A DNA stretch of 64,000 nt from Coriobacteriaceae bacterium (GTDB lineage Bacteria; Actinomycetota; Coriobacteriia; Coriobacteriales; Coriobacteriaceae): the NCBI GenBank assembly GCA_902835305.1, contig CADFMD010000002.1:124001-188000 (forward strand), given 5' to 3'. A program made the position numbers and the translations under genes. Under the pieces are notes generated by a model, which saw nothing but the letters and a program-made list of their open reading frames with translations, made no database searches and had not been told where the DNA came from. Positions 32,428-40,865 of this stretch are shown piece by piece. Numbering within the stretch: the first letter of the stretch is position 1; the number at the start of each line of letters is the position of its first letter.

Positions 32428-34920
32428 ATGACCGCAACCGCCAGTCGAACCACCAACCGCAGGCCCGAGCTCTTGGCCCCCGCCGGAGGCCCGGAGCCCT
32501 TTGCCGCCGCACTCGCTGCTGGCGCCGATGCCATCTACTGCGGCATGGGCAGCTTCAACGCCCGCCGCAAGGCAACGAACTTTACCGACGAGGCCTTTGA
32601 GCAGGCCTGCCGCGCTGCACACCTGGCCGGCTCGCGCGTTTATGTCACGGTAAACATCGTCATCAAGCAGTCCGAGATGAGCGATGCGCTGCAGCTCATC
32701 CATCGCTGCTCCACGCTGGGCGCCGACGCCTTTATCATCCAGGACTGGGGCCTGTTCTTTGAGGTCAAGCGCACCATGCCCGGCATCGAGACACACATCT
32801 CGACCCAGGCGAACATCCATGATGACCGCGGAACGCTTTGGTGCCGCGAGCAGGGCGCCGACCGCGTGACCTTGTCGCGCGAGCTCTCCATTGACGAGAT
32901 CGCCGCCATCCACGACGCCGCGCCCGACGTTGACCTCGAGGTCTTTAGCCACGGTGCCATCTGCTTTTGCTACTCGGGCCTGTGCCTGCTGTCGAGCTTT
33001 GCCATGGCGGGCCGCTCGGCCAACCGCGGCATGTGCGCTCAGCCCTGTCGCTTGCCTTACGAGCTGATCGACGAGAACGGCCGCGCGCTCTCCCCCGCCG
33101 GCCGCGAGCGTGCGCTATGCCCGAGTGACACCAACACGTCGCAGCTTGTTCGCCGTCTGTATGACGCCGGCGCCGCATCGCTCAAGCTCGAGGGCCGCAT
33201 GAAGGCCCCCGATTACGTGTATTCCATCGTCGACGTGTATCGTCATCAGATTGATGACATGCTGGCCGATGTTTCGACCTCTAAGGATGAGGATGCCGCC
33301 CGCCAGCGCCAACTCAAGCGCTGCTTTAACCGCGACTTTACGCACGCCTATCAGGACGGCACCTCGGGCGACGAGATGATGAGCTACGAGCGCTCCAACA
33401 ACCGCGGCCAGATCGTGGGCACGGTGCTGGGCAGCCGCCTGGCCAACCGCGATGTGCGCGGGCTCAAGCCCGACGACCGTCGTCGCCGCGCCGCCATCGC
33501 CCGCATTGAGCTGTTTGAGCCCGTGGGCAAGGGCGACCTGCTGGAGCTTCGTCACGACGATGAGTTCGACCAGTTCCTGACCACCATCGCCGCCGAGGAT
33601 GCGGCTGCCGGCGACATCATCGAGTGCCGCGTGCCCCGCAGCATGCCCGAGGGCTGCCGCGTGCGCGTGATTCGAAGCCAGCGCGCTATTGACGCCGCCG
33701 GTGCCGCGCTCAAGCGCGACGTGCTGCGCCGCCGCGCCGTAGATGTGTCCGTTGTGGCACGTCTGGACGAGCCATTTACCGTTACGCTCACCTGCTGCGA
33801 CGACCCCGCGCTCACCGCCACCGCCACCGGCTTTACCGTCGAGGCCGCCAAGACTCGCGCCGTCGAGGCGGCCGATCTGGTGGAGCACGTCGGACGCATG
33901 GGTTCCTCGCCCTTTGAGGCTGCGAGCTTTGATGTGGCGCTCGATGAGGGCTGTGGCATGGGCTTTTCCGCCGTACATAAGGTGCGCGCCGCCGCTTGCA
34001 AGGCGCTGGAAGAGGCCATTCTGGCACCCTACGAGGAGCGCGCGAAAACGCTCGAGTTGCCGGTGCTCGACAAATGTACGCGCCCCATGCCCGCACACTA
34101 CCGCGATGAGCCGCAGATCTGCGCCGCCGTCACCTCGCTCGAGGCCGCCGAGGCCGCTCGCGCCGAGGGTGCAACGCGCATCTACATGACCACCGACGCA
34201 CTCGATGCGGCCGAACTCTCCCCCGCCGATGCATTTGAGCAGGGTATTGTGCCCGCACTCGACGAGGTCTGCCGCGCCGTTGACCACGTCCGCGTTGACC
34301 CATGGGTTGTTGCCGGCGCCACGGTCGCTATTGGCAACATCTCTGAGCTTGCCCTGGCCGCCCAGGTTGGCGCCACGGCCGAGATTCGCTCTTGCCTGCC
34401 CGTGCACAACACGCCTTGCATGGAGGCACTTGCCGAGCGCGGGGCCGGCGCGTTTTGGCTTTCGCCCGAGATCACGCTCGACGAGATTATCTCGCTTGGC
34501 ACCTCCGCGCCCGCAGCCCTGGGCATCACCGTGTTCGGCCGCCCGCGCGTTATGACGAGCGAGCACTGCATCCTGCAGGTGGCCAACGGTTGTATCCACG
34601 ATTGTGCCAGCTGCCGCCTGCGCGTCCGCAAGCTGTCGCTCAAGAATATCGACGGCAAGGTCATGCCCGTGCGTACCGACATCCACGGCCGCTCACGCCT
34701 GTACGATGCCTACCCTATCGACCTCACGCCGCAGGTTCCACAGCTGCTCGATGCCGGCGTGCGCCGTCTTATGGTTGACGGAACCCTGCTCGAAGCCGAT
34801 GAGATTGGCCGTGCCGTTGCTCGTGTCCGCCGCGCCATTGAGGCAGCTCAGGCAGGTCGCAAGCCCGCTGCCCGCCTGCGCGGCGCCACCTCGGGCTGCA
34901 TGTTTGTGGGAATTAGCTAA
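32428..34920 (+). CDS. Peptidase U32-family protein, RlhA-like with DUF3656
   Basis: 830 residues. The U32 barrel shows PELLAPAGGPEPFAAALAAG at the start and the family signature EVFSHGAICFCYSGLC near residue 171, then RGMCAQPCRLPY, whose cysteines likely bind an Fe-S cluster. A long middle and C-terminal part with CILQVANGCIHDCASCRLR adds a second Cys cluster. This full-length DUF3656-bearing form is the RlhA type, which hydroxylates a 23S rRNA cytidine in E. coli; proteolysis is unlikely. It lies 15 bp upstream of an rRNA-type pseudouridine synthase gene. Confidence 0.85.
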   Translation: MTATASRTTNRRPELLAPAGGPEPFAAALAAGADAIYCGMGSFNARRKATNFTDEAFEQACRAAHLAGSRVYVTVNIVIKQSEMSDALQLIHRCSTLGADAFIIQDWGLFFEVKRTMPGIETHISTQANIHDDRGTLWCREQGADRVTLSRELSIDEIAAIHDAAPDVDLEVFSHGAICFCYSGLCLLSSFAMAGRSANRGMCAQPCRLPYELIDENGRALSPAGRERALCPSDTNTSQLVRRLYDAGAASLKLEGRMKAPDYVYSIVDVYRHQIDDMLADVSTSKDEDAARQRQLKRCFNRDFTHAYQDGTSGDEMMSYERSNNRGQIVGTVLGSRLANRDVRGLKPDDRRRRAAIARIELFEPVGKGDLLELRHDDEFDQFLTTIAAEDAAAGDIIECRVPRSMPEGCRVRVIRSQRAIDAAGAALKRDVLRRRAVDVSVVARLDEPFTVTLTCCDDPALTATATGFTVEAAKTRAVEAADLVEHVGRMGSSPFEAASFDVALDEGCGMGFSAVHKVRAAACKALEEAILAPYEERAKTLELPVLDKCTRPMPAHYRDEPQICAAVTSLEAAEAARAEGATRIYMTTDALDAAELSPADAFEQGIVPALDEVCRAVDHVRVDPWVVAGATVAIGNISELALAAQVGATAEIRSCLPVHNTPCMEALAERGAGAFWLSPEITLDEIISLGTSAPAALGITVFGRPRVMTSEHCILQVANGCIHDCASCRLRVRKLSLKNIDGKVMPVRTDIHGRSRLYDAYPIDLTPQVPQLLDAGVRRLMVDGTLLEADEIGRAVARVRRAIEAAQAGRKPAARLRGATSGCMFVGIS

Positions 34921-34935
34921 CCGAAAGGCTTACAC

Positions 34936-35595
34936 GTGAACGAAGAACCTCAAGTCCTCTACTGCGACGCCTGGCTCATGGCCATCGATAAGCCCGCCGG
35001 CATGATCGTCCACGGCGACGGCACCGGTGAGCGCACACTTACCGACTACGCCAGCGACCTTTTGCTGGCGATGGGCGACGGCATTGCCGCGACCGACATG
35101 CAGCCGCTCAACCGCCTGGACCGCGACACCACCGGCGTGGTGCTGTTCTCGCTCGACAAGCAGACGCAGCCCGCCTTTGACCAGATGGTCATCGACCACG
35201 CTTTCGAAAAGCACTACCTGGCGCTCGCCGAGGGCAAGATCGACTGGAACGAAAAGCTCATCGACAAGCCCATCGCCCGCGACCGTCACGACAGCCGAAA
35301 GATGCGCGTCGGCGCCAGCGGCAAGCCGTCTCAAACGCGCGTGAAGGTGCTCAAGCGTCTTAAGAGCCGTCGTGGCCTGCCCACGCGCTCGTATATCGAT
35401 GTCGAGCTGCTCACCGGCCGCAAACATCAAATCCGAGTGCACCTGGCAAGCGAGCGCCATCCCCTGGTAGGCGACGAGCTCTACGGCACGCCGCGTCCCT
35501 GCGGCCTTATGCTCCACGCCCACAGCGTGTCCTTCACGCATCCCGTAACCGGCGAGCACATCCACATCGAAGCCCCCTGCCCCTGGGAGCCCTAA
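34936..35595 (+). CDS. RluA-family RNA pseudouridine synthase
   Basis: 219 residues, compact form without an S4 domain. The catalytic Asp is in LNRLDRDTTGVVLFS (about residue 60), preceded by AIDKPAGMIVHG and followed by GRKHQIRVHLAS, all typical. GTG 34936 has GAAAGG upstream. It isomerises specific uridines in rRNA or tRNA; the target cannot be read from sequence. Cotranscribed with the RlhA-like gene, giving a two-gene RNA-modification unit. Confidence 0.92.
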   Translation: MNEEPQVLYCDAWLMAIDKPAGMIVHGDGTGERTLTDYASDLLLAMGDGIAATDMQPLNRLDRDTTGVVLFSLDKQTQPAFDQMVIDHAFEKHYLALAEGKIDWNEKLIDKPIARDRHDSRKMRVGASGKPSQTRVKVLKRLKSRRGLPTRSYIDVELLTGRKHQIRVHLASERHPLVGDELYGTPRPCGLMLHAHSVSFTHPVTGEHIHIEAPCPWEP

Positions 35596-35635
35596 AACCT
35601 GCCAAAAAGGGACAGGTTTATTTTGGCAGGTTTTA
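35596..35635. terminator. Dyad terminator after the RluA-type gene
   Basis: AAAACCTGCCAAAA and TTTTGGCAGGTTTT are perfect 14-bp arms around AGGGACAGGTTTA. The centre contains a second CAGGTTT that can compete for the first arm, the same layout as at 8505-8577. Confidence 0.6.
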
Positions 35636-35685
35636 TCTGGGAAAACGTCAAAGCCACCACGATGGCTCAGCCGTGGCGCCAAAAC

Positions 35686-35903
35686 GTCTCGATCTGTAAC
35701 AGTTAGAACCCATTTTCCGGTCTATCAGTTACAGATCGAGACATTCGAATCCCCCTTAGGGGAAAATCTCAATCTGTAACAATAACTCGGCAAAATCGGT
35801 CCCAGCTGTTACAGATCGAGACAAAGGGACGGCGCGGTTCGGAAGTATCTCAATCTGTAACATCTAGCCCACTTTTAACGGTCCAGTTGTTACAGATTTA
35901 GAC
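35686..35903. repeat. Three 57-bp dyads at ~80-bp period
   Basis: Units at 35686-35742, 35766-35822 and 35847-35903. Each has 15-bp arms (GTCTCGATCTGTAAC / GTTACAGATCGAGAC in the first, perfect) and a 27-bp centre; spacers are 23-24 bp. Centres vary but share a TAG...CCCA.TTTT..CGGTC pattern in copies 1 and 3. They occupy the gap between convergent genes (35596-36001), where no gene is visible. Confidence 0.85.
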
Positions 35904-36001
35904 AAACCGGTAGACAACAAAAGCGGCAACGCCCGGGATGGACGTTGCCGCTTTTCTACTGAGAAAACTAAATGGCATTGGCCTTAGCCTGCCCCCGCTC
36001 G

Positions 36002-36748
36002 CTAGACCGTGATGACGTTGTCCATCGACTGGTACTTGGCGGGCACCTCGCCTGCGGTAATAATCGTTGCATCGCGGAAGTCCGCGAACTTGACGGGCGC
36101 CACCATGCCAAATTTACTGGCGTCCGAGATTACGAAGCGTTTGGCGGTATGACGCATCGAGATACGCTTGACCTGCGCTTCCTCGATATCCGGCGTGGTG
36201 AGACCTTGCTCGGCGGCGATGCCATTGGAACCCCAAAAGCCGCAGTTGAAGTTATAGCGGTCCAGGGTTGCCAAGGCATCGGGACCGACGAGCGCCTCGG
36301 TCTCGGGCTTGAGCTCGCCACCCAGCACAACGGCGCGCATACCGCGCAGGGCGAGATGCTGGGCATGGAGCACAGAATCGGTCACATAGGTGACGCCGTC
36401 GAGATGCGGAAGATACTCGATGAGCTTGAGGGTCGTGGAGCCCGAATCGATATACACAAAGCTATCGGGCTCCACCAGGGCCGCGGCGCGGGCGCAGATG
36501 CGCTCCTTGTCATCGTTATGGAGATCACTGCGCTCGCTGATCGTCAGGTCGCGCGTCACGTGCGCGCGCTCCAGACTCGTCGCGCCTCCGTGCACCTTGG
36601 CGATACGGTGCGCGCGGTCGAGCGTTTGCAAGTCACGGCGAATGGTGGACGGTGTCACGCCCAGGGCCTCGGCAAGCTCCGGCACGGTAACCGAGCCGGT
36701 CTGCTGCACCATCGACACGATCGCGTTGAGCCTATCTTCCGCAAGCAT
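36002..36748 (-). CDS. DeoR-family transcriptional regulator
   Basis: 248 residues. The N-terminal winged helix reads VTVPELAEALGVTPSTIRRD (about residues 20-39) followed by LDRAHRIAKVHGGA, the DeoR signature. The C-terminal DeoRC sugar-phosphate sensor has YIDSGSTTLKLIEYLP and VVLGGELKPETEALVG. It lies 3 bp after an oxidoreductase gene, so both are one operon. It probably binds the AAATACG boxes upstream of that operon. The effector is unknown. Confidence 0.9.
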   Translation of the reverse strand: MLAEDRLNAIVSMVQQTGSVTVPELAEALGVTPSTIRRDLQTLDRAHRIAKVHGGATSLERAHVTRDLTISERSDLHNDDKERICARAAALVEPDSFVYIDSGSTTLKLIEYLPHLDGVTYVTDSVLHAQHLALRGMRAVVLGGELKPETEALVGPDALATLDRYNFNCGFWGSNGIAAEQGLTTPDIEEAQVKRISMRHTAKRFVISDASKFGMVAPVKFADFRDATIITAGEVPAKYQSMDNVITV

Positions 36749-36751
36749 CGC

Positions 36752-37831
36752 TTACTCCTCCTCGGGGTACACGACTCCCCAATCGGCGCGGAGCTTGGTC
36801 ATCAGCTCCATAACATCAGAAGCATAGCCCAGAAGTTCGCGCTTCGAATCATCGCCAGCAACGGCCTTCTCCAGGTCGGCCATCTCGTAGCACAGCGCGT
36901 AGGCCTCGGTGCCAGCGTGGACCTCCTCACGGTGACCGTCCGCGGTCCAAACGATCGTCGCGTGATCGGCGCGCGGATAATCGTTGACCTCGATATAGCA
37001 CTTGTCGAAGCTGATGACCGAGCGCTTGGGCTGCTTGGAGTGGAGCGTGAGGCTCACCACACCCAGCTGCTGTTCGGCATTACGGCAGACGATGCCGCCC
37101 GCAACGTCAACGCCGGTCTCGCAGGTGTTGCCAAGCGAAACGACCTCGGCGGGCTGGCTCGCCATAAACAGGCGCATAACGGACAGTGCATACACGCCAA
37201 TATCGAGCATGGCACCGCCGGCGAGGTTGCGGTTGTAGAAGCGATTAGTCAAGTCGCCGTACTCCTTATAGCTGCCAAAGTTGAGCTGGGCGAGGTTCAT
37301 ACGGCCAAAGTCGCCTGCATCCATGCGACGGCGCAGCTCCTGATACAGCGGCATGTGAAGCACCGTGGTGGCGTCCATAAGGACCACGTTGTGCTCGTCG
37401 GCGATAGCACGGGCCTCGTCGAGCTCGGCAGAGTTAAGGGTAATGGCCTTCTCGCAGAGCACGTGCTTGCCAGCGGCCAGCGCGGCACGCAGGTAGCTGA
37501 TATGCGTGTTGTGCGGCGTGGTGATATAGACGGCGTCGATGTCCGGATCGGCGTAGAGGTCCTCGACCGTTTCATAGACCTTCTCGATGCCATACTGCTC
37601 AGCAAAAGCTTGAGCCTTGGACAGCGTGCGGTTGGCGACACCCGCAAGCTTGCGGCCGGCAAGAGCGAGAGATTGGGCCATCTGGTTGGCAATAACGCCG
37701 CAACCGATCACAGCCCAACGGAGCTCGGGAGCCGTAAAGATGTCCTCGGGGAACGGCTTGTCCTGGACCGAAGCGAATGCTGCTTTGGCGGCTGCCGCGG
37801 CGTCGAGTGGAACCTGCTTGGAATCTGCCAT
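36752..37831 (-). CDS. Gfo/Idh/MocA-family NAD(P)-dependent oxidoreductase
   Basis: 359 residues. Rossmann motif WAVIGCGVIANQMAQSLALA near residue 40, then DAVYITTPHNTHISYL and the family EKAITLNSAEL with the catalytic Lys (EK-P-type position, here EKAI). The substrate is probably a sugar, inositol or dihydrodiol-like compound. The second of two adjacent ATGs is chosen because AGGAGG is then six bases away. Partner of the DeoR gene; together they suggest a small sugar-responsive unit. Confidence 0.88.
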   Translation of the reverse strand: MADSKQVPLDAAAAAKAAFASVQDKPFPEDIFTAPELRWAVIGCGVIANQMAQSLALAGRKLAGVANRTLSKAQAFAEQYGIEKVYETVEDLYADPDIDAVYITTPHNTHISYLRAALAAGKHVLCEKAITLNSAELDEARAIADEHNVVLMDATTVLHMPLYQELRRRMDAGDFGRMNLAQLNFGSYKEYGDLTNRFYNRNLAGGAMLDIGVYALSVMRLFMASQPAEVVSLGNTCETGVDVAGGIVCRNAEQQLGVVSLTLHSKQPKRSVISFDKCYIEVNDYPRADHATIVWTADGHREEVHAGTEAYALCYEMADLEKAVAGDDSKRELLGYASDVMELMTKLRADWGVVYPEEE

Positions 37832-37886
37832 CATGCGCCTCCTGAGTTATCGGAAGTCCTTCATTTCTAACAGCCCTATACTCGCA

Positions 37887-38010
37887 CAAATACGCGCGCA
37901 TTTGCTCGTATTTGCGTGTTTATTTGTCTAACGGTCATTATTTAGCCATGGTTTGCATATGTTTGCGCGGTTACATGCAATATCGCGCAAGACTATGCGC
38001 GTAAATACGC
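37887..38010. promoter_or_regulatory. Candidate DeoR operator boxes (AAATACG)
   Basis: CAAATACG (37887-37894) and CGTATTTG (37907-37914) are perfect inverted copies, and GCGTAAATACGC (37999-38010) is a perfect palindrome with the same core. All lie 55-180 bp upstream of the oxidoreductase-deoR operon. Confidence 0.45.
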
Positions 38011-38129
38011 ATGCAGCGATCATTGTAAAATATAAAGGTGCGGAACACCAAAGCCCTAAAAGGCAGAGCAGGCTGCATTACTCCACCCCTCTAGGAAGGC
38101 ACCGGACATCAAAGGACCGTCCCAAACTG

Positions 38130-38275
38130 CCGTCACATGGGGAACGTCCCCAGCTGCCGACAGAAAAGGAACGTCCCCAGGTGCCGGCATTTCGAGAGCA
38201 CTCAATTAAGTCTGTCCCCAGAGCACTCATTTAAGTCTGTCCCCAATGAGTATGTCCCCAATGAGTACCCAATAA
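38130..38275. repeat. Degenerate GTCCCC repeats upstream of rplX terminator
   Basis: AGAGCACTCAATTAAGTCTG plus TCCCC recurs one after another with a single mismatch (38192 and 38217 regions); GGAACGTCCCCAG.TGCCG.CA occurs twice (from about 38138 and 38169); AATGAGTA.GTCCCC follows twice. Together with 37832-38129 no gene is supported here. Confidence 0.6.
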
Positions 38276-38285
38276 GTAGGGATAG

Positions 38286-38318
38286 AAAAAGGCCCGGGTG
38301 CCGTGGGGCATCCGGGCC
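38286..38318 (-). terminator. Terminator after rplX
   Basis: GGCCCGGGTGCC (38291-38302) and GGGCATCCGGGCC (38306-38318) form a long GC stem, and the minus strand ends in T5 (38290-38286). It ends the rplC-rplX transcript. Confidence 0.8.
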
Positions 38319-38347
38319 TTTGCTAGCAACTTGATGTTGCGGGCAGC

Positions 38348-38653
38348 TTAGAACTTGTGGCCGCACTTCTTGCAGACGCGCAGCTTGTTCTTGCCGTCCT
38401 TCTCGTGACCGACGCGGGTAACCTTACCGCACTCGGGGCAAACGAGATTGACGTTGGAGGCATCGATGGGAGCCTCCTGCGAAACGATGCCGCCCTGCTG
38501 GTTGGCAGCATTGGGCTTGACGGCCTTCTTGACGACCGAAACGCCCTCGACAACGACCTTGTTCTCGGCGGGGAGAGCACGCAGGATAACGCCCTGCTTG
38601 CCGCGATCCTTACCAGAGAGAACCTGGACCTTATCGCCCTTCTTGATATACAT
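38348..38653 (-). CDS. rplX: 50S ribosomal protein L24
   Basis: Assembly initiator protein of the 50S subunit. 101 residues with the KOW motif KGDKVQVLSGKDRGKQGVIL at residues 5-24 and a C-terminal Cys pair (CPECGK...CKKCG) that forms a zinc-ribbon-like end. It is the last gene before a terminator, whereas rplE normally follows directly; rplE is 33 kb away at 4945-5502. Confidence 0.96.
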   Translation of the reverse strand: MYIKKGDKVQVLSGKDRGKQGVILRALPAENKVVVEGVSVVKKAVKPNAANQQGGIVSQEAPIDASNVNLVCPECGKVTRVGHEKDGKNKLRVCKKCGHKF

Positions 38654-38666
38654 ATATCTCCCCTAA

Positions 38667-39035
38667 CTACAGGGTCTCGGGAGCGAGCGAGACGATCTTC
38701 ATGTACTTCTTGTCACGAAGCTCGCGAGCGACGGGCCCGAAGATACGGGTGCCGACGGGCGAACCATCGTTGTTGATGACAACGCAGGCGTTCTCATCAA
38801 AGCGAATGTAGGAGCCATCCTTGCGGCGGATCTCCTTAACGGTGCGAACGACGACGCAACGGACAACGTCCTTCTTCTTGACGTTGGCGCCAGGGGTAGC
38901 CTCCTGGACAGCACCGATGAACACATCGCCGATGCCTGCATAACGACGCTTGGAACCGCCAAGCACCTTGATGCAGCGAATCTTGCGAGCGCCGGAGTTG
39001 TCGGCGACGTTCAGCATGGTTTGCATCTGAATCAT
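38667..39035 (-). CDS. rplN: 50S ribosomal protein L14
   Basis: 122 residues, starting MIQMQTMLNVADNSGARKIR with the conserved RCVVVRTVKEIRRKDGSYIR. Forms bridges to the 30S subunit. 13 bp before rplX. The 118-bp gap to rpsQ is longer than usual and contains no gene. Confidence 0.97.
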   Translation of the reverse strand: MIQMQTMLNVADNSGARKIRCIKVLGGSKRRYAGIGDVFIGAVQEATPGANVKKKDVVRCVVVRTVKEIRRKDGSYIRFDENACVVINNDGSPVGTRIFGPVARELRDKKYMKIVSLAPETL

Positions 39036-39153
39036 GGTAGATGTTCCTCCGAACTAAGAACCTAAGAGAGGTGCGCAGCCTTTATACGGCCTGTGGTATG
39101 CAAGCCAGGCATACGCACATCTTCGGAAACGTACAAGTCGTAAGAGCGACTGC

Positions 39154-39414
39154 TTATTTAGCGCGCTCGACGACCTCGATGAGGCGCCAACGCTTCATCT
39201 TGGACATAGGACGGGTCTCCATAACGCGGACGGTATCGCCCACGCCAGCCGTGCACTCCTCGTCGTGAGCGTGCAGCTTCTTGGAGCTGGTCATCATCTT
39301 GCCGTACTTGGCGTGACGCTTGCGCTCGGTGACGGTGACGACAATGGTCTTGGCACCGGAGACGGAGGTAACGACACCCGTACGGACCTTACGCGTGTTA
39401 CGCGAATCAGTCAT
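39154..39414 (-). CDS. rpsQ: 30S ribosomal protein S17
   Basis: 86 residues with TGVVTSVSGAKTIVVTVTER near the start and GDTVRVMETRPMSKMKRW, the family signature, near the end. 16S rRNA binding protein. Between rpmC and rplN in the standard order. Confidence 0.97.
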   Translation of the reverse strand: MTDSRNTRKVRTGVVTSVSGAKTIVVTVTERKRHAKYGKMMTSSKKLHAHDEECTAGVGDTVRVMETRPMSKMKRWRLIEVVERAK

Positions 39415-39430
39415 GTTCTCTCCTTAGGTC

Positions 39431-39646
39431 CTACTCGGCGACAGCGGGCTTCTCCGCTGCGATCTCGCGGGCGCGCTGCTCCGTGAGGACGCGAGCGATG
39501 TCCTTCTTCACGGTGTTGACGCGAGCGGTGTTGTCCAGCTGGCTGGTGGCCATCTGGAAACGAAGGTTAAAGAGCTCGGCGCGCATTTCCTTCAGCTTCT
39601 CAACGAGCTGAGCGTCCGAGAGCTCACGAATCTCTGCGGGCTTCAT
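39431..39646 (-). CDS. rpmC: 50S ribosomal protein L29
   Basis: 71 residues, two-helix L29 with ELRAELFNLRF-like KEMRAELFNLRFQMATSQLD and KKDIARVLTEQRARE. It lies at the peptide exit tunnel and helps bind trigger factor and SRP. Its ATG overlaps the rplP stop (TAATG), so the two are coupled. Confidence 0.96.
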   Translation of the reverse strand: MKPAEIRELSDAQLVEKLKEMRAELFNLRFQMATSQLDNTARVNTVKKDIARVLTEQRAREIAAEKPAVAE

Positions 39647-40149
39647 TAGTTCTCCTCCTTGGCGGCGGCGGCGTCCTCAGCAGCCCACTTGGCCTCGAGA
39701 GCGGCCTCCTCAGCCATCTCCTTCTCGATGCGCTGCTCAGCGTTCTTGGCAGCAACAATCTTGGTCTTGATGGGGAGCTTGTGCTGCGCAAGACGCAGAG
39801 CCTCGCGAGCGACCTCCTCGGGAACACCCTTGACCTCGAACATGATGCGGCCGGGCTTAACGACGGCCACCCACTCCTCGGGGTTACCCTTACCAGAACC
39901 CATGCGAGTCTCGGCAGGCTTCTTGGTGATGGGCTTATCGGGGAAGATCGTGATGTAGACACGACCGCCACGCTTCATGTAGCGGGTCATGGCAATACGA
40001 GCGGCCTCGATCTGACGGTTGGTGATCCAATGGGCCTCGAGAGCCTGGATACCAAACTCGCCGAAATGCAGCTCGGTATTACCCTTGGCCTGGCCCTTCA
40101 TGGAGCCACGCTGCACCTTGCGGTGAAGAATACGCTTAGGGGCAAGCAC
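39646..40149 (-). CDS. rplP: 50S ribosomal protein L16 with C-terminal extension
   Basis: L16 lies near the A site and peptidyl transferase centre. Core motifs LAPKRILHRKVQRG, RAPETRMGSGKG-like KPAETRMGSGKGNPEEWVAV and LRLAQHKLPIKTKIV are present. At 167 residues it exceeds the usual ~137-143; the extra part is an Ala/Glu/Lys-rich tail (EMAEEAALEAKWAAEDAA). GTG start overlaps the rpsC stop by one base. Confidence 0.95.
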   Translation of the reverse strand: MLAPKRILHRKVQRGSMKGQAKGNTELHFGEFGIQALEAHWITNRQIEAARIAMTRYMKRGGRVYITIFPDKPITKKPAETRMGSGKGNPEEWVAVVKPGRIMFEVKGVPEEVAREALRLAQHKLPIKTKIVAAKNAEQRIEKEMAEEAALEAKWAAEDAAAAKEEN

Positions 40150-40859
40150 TACTGACCCCTCCTCTCGGAGTTACGACGACGAGGACGGGAAGAGCCCTCG
40201 AGTGCAGGGTTGGGAACAGGCTGGCCCGGGAGCTTCTCGCCCAGGTAGATCCAGACCTTCACGCCGCAAGCGCCCATGGTGGTGCTGGCGACAGCCGTGC
40301 CGTAGTCGATCTTGGCACGGAGGGTGTGCAGAGGCACGCGACCCTCGCGGTACCACTCACGACGGCCCATCTCGGCACCGCCGAGACGACCGGAGCACTG
40401 GATACGGATGCCCTTAGCGCCGGCCTTGCGGGCAGACTGGACAGCCTTGCGCATAGCGCGACGGAAGGCAACGCGGCCCTCGAGCTGCTCGGCGATAGAC
40501 TGAGCAACGAGGTTGGCGTCGAGCTCGGGGCGCTTGATCTCGACAACGTCGACGGAGAGCTGGCCCTTGGAGACGCCAGCGACCTTCTCAAGCTCGGTGC
40601 GGAGGGTATCAATCTCGGCACCCTTCTTACCGATGACAACGCCGGGGCGAGCGGTGAGGATGATGACCTTCACCTTGTCGCCAGCGCGCTCGATCTCGAC
40701 GCGGGAGACAGCTGCGCGGGAAAGACGCTTCTCGAGGTACTTGCGGATCTCGAGATCGTTACCGAGGGTCTTAGCGTAATCCTTCTCTGCGAACCAGCGG
40801 GAGCGCCAGTTCTCGGTGATGCCAAGACGGAAGCCGGTGGGGTAGACTTTCTGACCCAT
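40149..40859 (-). CDS. rpsC: 30S ribosomal protein S3
   Basis: 236 residues. KH domain with ILTARPGVVIGKKGAEIDTL and C-terminal GRLGGAEMGRREWYREGRVP plus AKIDYGTAVASTTMGACGVK. Forms part of the mRNA entry channel. Between rplV and rplP, separated by 6 bp and a 1-bp overlap. Confidence 0.97.
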   Translation of the reverse strand: MGQKVYPTGFRLGITENWRSRWFAEKDYAKTLGNDLEIRKYLEKRLSRAAVSRVEIERAGDKVKVIILTARPGVVIGKKGAEIDTLRTELEKVAGVSKGQLSVDVVEIKRPELDANLVAQSIAEQLEGRVAFRRAMRKAVQSARKAGAKGIRIQCSGRLGGAEMGRREWYREGRVPLHTLRAKIDYGTAVASTTMGACGVKVWIYLGEKLPGQPVPNPALEGSSRPRRRNSERRGQ

Positions 40860-40865
40860 ACAGCT

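Noticed and set aside
35740..35765. tRNA T-arm-like TTCGAATCCCC
   Set aside because: It is a spacer within the 57-bp dyad array; no acceptor stem or anticodon arm can be drawn. I see no tRNA or rRNA gene in the window.
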